Positions 61,118 to 64,000 of a DNA stretch of 64,000 nucleotides are shown here, one piece after another. The notes beneath the pieces were generated by a model that made no database searches, had not been told where the DNA came from, and saw only the letters and a list, made by a program, of their open reading frames with translations. Both the position numbers and the translations under genes were made by a program. Each line of letters begins with the position of its first letter. Positions within the stretch are counted from its first letter, which is position 1. The stretch is from Flavobacteriales bacterium (GTDB lineage Bacteria > Bacteroidota > Bacteroidia > Flavobacteriales_D > Crocinitomicaceae): NCBI GenBank assembly GCA_947460825.1, contig CANHHA010000003.1:49852-113851 (forward strand). Direction: 5' to 3'.

Positions 61118-63748
61118 TTGGCGAAATCTACCTCCAGCGAACAAACCCCGTTGATGAAACAATATCATCAAATTAAAGCCAAACACCCGGGCGCTTTACT
61201 ACTTTTTCGTGTAGGAGATTTCTATGAAACCTTTGGTGAGGACGCAGTAAAAACTTCTCGGATTTTAGGGATTGTATTAACTAAGCGAAAAAACGGAGCC
61301 GCTGCAGAAATTGATTTGGCTGGATTTCCACACCATTCCTTGGAAACCTATTTGCCTAAATTAGTTCGGGCAGGACAACGTGTTGCAGTTTGCGACCAGT
61401 TGGAAGACCCTAAAATGACGAAAACCATTGTAAAGCGCGGGGTAACGGAATTAGTCACGCCCGGAGTGTCATTCAACGACCAAGTCTTAACGCAAAAAAG
61501 CAACAATTTTCTTGCTGCGGTTCATTTTGGGAGGCATACTGTTGGTGTTGCATTTTTAGATGTTTCTACCGGTGAGTTTCTTCTGGGAGAAGGGGATATT
61601 CAGCGGGTTGAGAAGCTCTTATCCGTATTCAATCCTGCAGAAATCGTTTATCAAAAACAAAAACAAGAGGACTTTCGGGCGCTTCAATTCACGATTGATT
61701 GTTTTTATCGCCTAGACGATTGGGTTTTCACGTCTGATTTTGCGGATGATCATTTAGCCGCCCATTTTGGCACAAAAAATTTAGCGGGCTTTGGTGTTTC
61801 GGAATATTCAAATGGGATCATTGCTGCATCTGCAGCGCTCCACTATGTAAAAGAGAACCAACTGCAAGCGCTACATCACATTCGTTCGATTTCGCGTATT
61901 GAAGAAAAAGAACACCTATGGCTTGATCGATTTACCATCAAGAATTTGGAATTGGTTTACCCACAGCATGAACGTGCAAAGACATTACTTGACGTAATTG
62001 ATTATACCTTAACGGCGATGGGAGGTCGTTTATTGAAGCGCTGGATCCTTTTACCGCTAACAAATCTCCAACAAATTCATGCAAGAAATGGGGCGGTTTC
62101 CTGGTTCTATTCAAATGAGCCGCCAACAGAAGCGATTAGAGAACAATTATCCTCCTGTGGAGACCTCGAACGACTGATCTCAAAAGTGGCCGTAGGGAAG
62201 GTTAATCCAAGAGAAATCCGACACATACACCGAAGTTTAGCGTTGATTCGCCCCATACAAGAACTGCTCAACCAAGGCAAATCAAATGAGGTGATTGATC
62301 AGCTTTCTAACTCCTTTCAGGCCTGTGGTGAATTGCTTTGTCAAATCGATGAAACCATTGATCCTGCACCGGCCATTGCGATAGGCAAAGGCGCCGTAAT
62401 TAAAGCAGGAGTTAGTAAAGAACTTGATGATTTACGCAATATTTCAGCCAACGGAAAGCAATACTTACAAGAATTACAAGATCGCGAAGCCGAAAAAACA
62501 GGCATCACAAGTCTAAAAATTGCCTTCAATAATGTATTTGGGTATTACATTGAAGTAAGGAACACACACAAAGACAAAGTCCCTTCGGAATGGATAAGAC
62601 GCCAAACCTTAGTTAACGCCGAACGATACATTACTGAAGAATTAAAGGACTACGAAGAAAAAATACTCGGTGCTGAATCAAAAATCTTTACCCTTGAACA
62701 ACAACTGTATACCGATTTATTGGTTTCGATGGCAACACATGTGGGGGTCATTCAACAAAATGCGGCCACCTTGGCTCGCTTGGACGTGCTGAGTAGTTTT
62801 GCCGTGTTGGCCAAGGAACAACACTATTGTTTGCCCGAGGTTAATGAGTCACTTGTTCTTCACATCGAAGAAGGGCGCCATCCGGTCATAGAAAAACAAC
62901 TAAAAGGAGGAGAACTATACGTGGCTAATGATTTGTATTTATCCAATGATGACCAACAAATCATGATGATCACTGGTCCGAATATGAGTGGGAAGAGTGC
63001 TGTATTACGTCAAACAGCATTAATCGTAATCTTAGCTCAGATCGGGTCGTTTGTTCCAGCAAAAAAAGCAACGATTGGTTTAGTTGATAAAGTGTTTACA
63101 CGCGTTGGTGCATCAGATAACTTATCTGCAGGGGAATCCACCTTTATGGTAGAAATGAATGAAACGGCTAGCATTCTAAATAACCTTTCAGAACGAAGCC
63201 TGGTAATACTCGATGAAATCGGTCGAGGAACCAGCACCTATGATGGAATATCTATTGCCTGGTCAATCACGGAATACCTTCATGAAAACAAGAAACATCG
63301 GCCAAAAACACTTTTCGCGACCCACTACCATGAGCTAAATGAGATGGCAGGGAGATTCGATCGCATTAAAAACTATTCCATTGCCGTTAAAGAATTAGGA
63401 AAAAACATCTTGTTTTTAAGAAAGTTAGTTGCTGGTGGCAGTGAGCATTCATTTGGTATTCACGTCGCGCGGTTAGCGGGCATGCCTGATTGGGTGGTTG
63501 CTCGCGCAGAACATGTACTTAACGATTTGGAAAACAGCCACCAAAAGGTGGGCCAGTCGGACCTTGCTTTACTCGGAAAGCCAACTAAAAACAAGAAAGA
63601 CACGCCCATGCAGCTTAGTTTTTTTCAGCTCAACGACCCTGTGTTGGAACAAATTCATGAAAAGCTAATTGCCATAGACATCAATGTATTAACTCCCGTT
63701 GAAGCCTTAATGAAGCTGCATGAAATAAAAAAACTCACCGGGGGCTAA
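61118..63748 (+). CDS. mutS: DNA mismatch repair protein MutS (TTG start)
   Basis: 876 residues from the TTG at 61118. The first conserved residues are AKSTSSEQTPLMKQYHQIKA, as in other Bacteroidota MutS. The longer in-frame sequence upstream has no homology, and the first ATG (61154) would cut into the mismatch-binding domain. Features: FYE motif (35-37) in RVGDFYETFGEDA, Walker A GPNMSGKSA (620-628), STFMVEMNE, Walker B VILDEIGRGTSTYDG (Asp699-Glu700) and FATHYHEL. It recognises mispaired bases and recruits MutL. Complete at the C-terminus. Confidence 0.95.
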   Translation: MAKSTSSEQTPLMKQYHQIKAKHPGALLLFRVGDFYETFGEDAVKTSRILGIVLTKRKNGAAAEIDLAGFPHHSLETYLPKLVRAGQRVAVCDQLEDPKMTKTIVKRGVTELVTPGVSFNDQVLTQKSNNFLAAVHFGRHTVGVAFLDVSTGEFLLGEGDIQRVEKLLSVFNPAEIVYQKQKQEDFRALQFTIDCFYRLDDWVFTSDFADDHLAAHFGTKNLAGFGVSEYSNGIIAASAALHYVKENQLQALHHIRSISRIEEKEHLWLDRFTIKNLELVYPQHERAKTLLDVIDYTLTAMGGRLLKRWILLPLTNLQQIHARNGAVSWFYSNEPPTEAIREQLSSCGDLERLISKVAVGKVNPREIRHIHRSLALIRPIQELLNQGKSNEVIDQLSNSFQACGELLCQIDETIDPAPAIAIGKGAVIKAGVSKELDDLRNISANGKQYLQELQDREAEKTGITSLKIAFNNVFGYYIEVRNTHKDKVPSEWIRRQTLVNAERYITEELKDYEEKILGAESKIFTLEQQLYTDLLVSMATHVGVIQQNAATLARLDVLSSFAVLAKEQHYCLPEVNESLVLHIEEGRHPVIEKQLKGGELYVANDLYLSNDDQQIMMITGPNMSGKSAVLRQTALIVILAQIGSFVPAKKATIGLVDKVFTRVGASDNLSAGESTFMVEMNETASILNNLSERSLVILDEIGRGTSTYDGISIAWSITEYLHENKKHRPKTLFATHYHELNEMAGRFDRIKNYSIAVKELGKNILFLRKLVAGGSEHSFGIHVARLAGMPDWVVARAEHVLNDLENSHQKVGQSDLALLGKPTKNKKDTPMQLSFFQLNDPVLEQIHEKLIAIDINVLTPVEALMKLHEIKKLTGG

Positions 63749-63755
63749 AATCCGT

Positions 63756-63786
63756 TTTGGATAAAAAATTGTTTTTTGTACATTTG
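63756..63786 (+). promoter_or_regulatory. Promoter of the tRNA-Gly/tRNA-Leu unit
   Basis: TTTG (63756-63759), 19 bases, then TACATTTG (63779-63786): an exact match to both Bacteroidota boxes with ideal spacing. The tRNA-Gly begins 40 bases downstream. Confidence 0.75.
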
Positions 63787-63798
63787 CAACGCACAAGA

Positions 63799-63817
63799 AG
63801 TTAACCGAATGTTAACT
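63799..63817. repeat. Perfect inverted repeat in tRNA leader
   Basis: AGTTAAC and GTTAACT are separated by five bases, between the promoter and tRNA-Gly. It could be a processing hairpin in the precursor or an operator; nothing more can be seen. Confidence 0.5.
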
Positions 63818-63826
63818 GTTGTACAT

Positions 63827-63899
<73 letters not shown>

Positions 63900-63906
63900 C
63901 AGGATT

Positions 63907-63989
63907 GCTCGAGTGGTGGAATGGTAGACACGCCGGACTTAAAATCCTGTGGGCATTAGCCCGTGCGGGTTCAAGTCCCGCCTCGAGTA
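63907..63989 (+). tRNA. tRNA-Leu (anticodon UAA)
   Basis: 83 bases. Acceptor GCTCGAG pairs with CTCGAGT, with a G-U first pair. Discriminator A. Anticodon loop CTTAAAA gives UAA. Long class II variable arm GTGGGCATTAGCCCGT. The anticodon stem (CCGGA with TCCTG) has one mismatch at the second pair, as in tRNA-Leu(CAA) of this window. It lies seven bases after tRNA-Gly and is co-transcribed with it. Confidence 0.96.
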
Positions 63990-64000
63990 CAAAACCCTGA

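Overview
The window is chromosomal DNA from a member of the Bacteroidota, most likely the Flavobacteriales. Evidence: seven genes carry type IX secretion (T9SS) C-terminal sorting domains or PKD/CHU_C 'gliding-motility' C-termini, and an eighth has one on a membrane-anchored, sigma-linked protein. Other phylum-typical families are DUF4286, DUF4296, DUF4907, DUF5686, DUF6029, Omp28, a group III truncated globin and the bacillithiol-linked YtxJ. Promoters follow the Bacteroidota pattern (TTTG, about 19 bases, TAnnTTTG). tRNA genes lack an encoded CCA. No rRNA operon, CRISPR array, intact prophage or replication origin is visible.

Layout. 1-8762, all minus strand: SGNH lipoprotein (cut by the window edge) and FadL-type porin, S4 RNA-binding protein, MmcQ/YjbR protein, front-end fatty acid desaturase, two YceI proteins, RecO and a large AsmA-like protein. 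8884-15391, plus strand: four overlapping T9SS cargo genes (one GEVED protein, three kelch-repeat proteins) and a DUF4907 lipoprotein. This operon is interrupted by an AT-rich insertion of about 1.3 kb between two 213-bp direct repeats. 15388-29246: lipoamide dehydrogenase, an SDR-fold protein, a 896-residue PKD/T9SS type B protein, LptB, DUF5686 protein, TatC, small lipoproteins, PheS, YtxJ, glutaminyl-peptide cyclotransferase and a GH16 glycosidase. 29310-40027: a 1139-residue surface protein, globin, RseP protease, a dolichol-phosphate-mannose-synthase-like enzyme, dihydroorotase, DUF4296 lipoprotein, RsmA and DUF4286 protein.

40097-55343: T9SS cargo proteins, a TlpA/DUF6029/Omp28 cluster, RNase R, a MORN-like repeat protein, LysE-type exporter, AddB-like nuclease, TraB/GumN protein and HutI. 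55643-64000: tRNA-Leu(CAA), an ECF sigma factor with its putative membrane partner, a thioredoxin-fold protein, the yicC-gmk-nadD operon, a TrmH-family methyltransferase, MutS, then tRNA-Gly(GCC) and tRNA-Leu(UAA).

Most of the window is core genome (translation, repair, envelope biogenesis, secretion) interleaved with surface proteins. The clearest accessory event is at 13450-15201. There, a foreign-looking segment carries a 5'-truncated and a full-length copy of an unrecognised membrane-protein family plus an IS982-like transposase remnant. It split the DUF4907 lipoprotein gene from its kelch operon and left a duplicated junction. This is the strongest candidate for something undescribed, although its function cannot be read from sequence alone.
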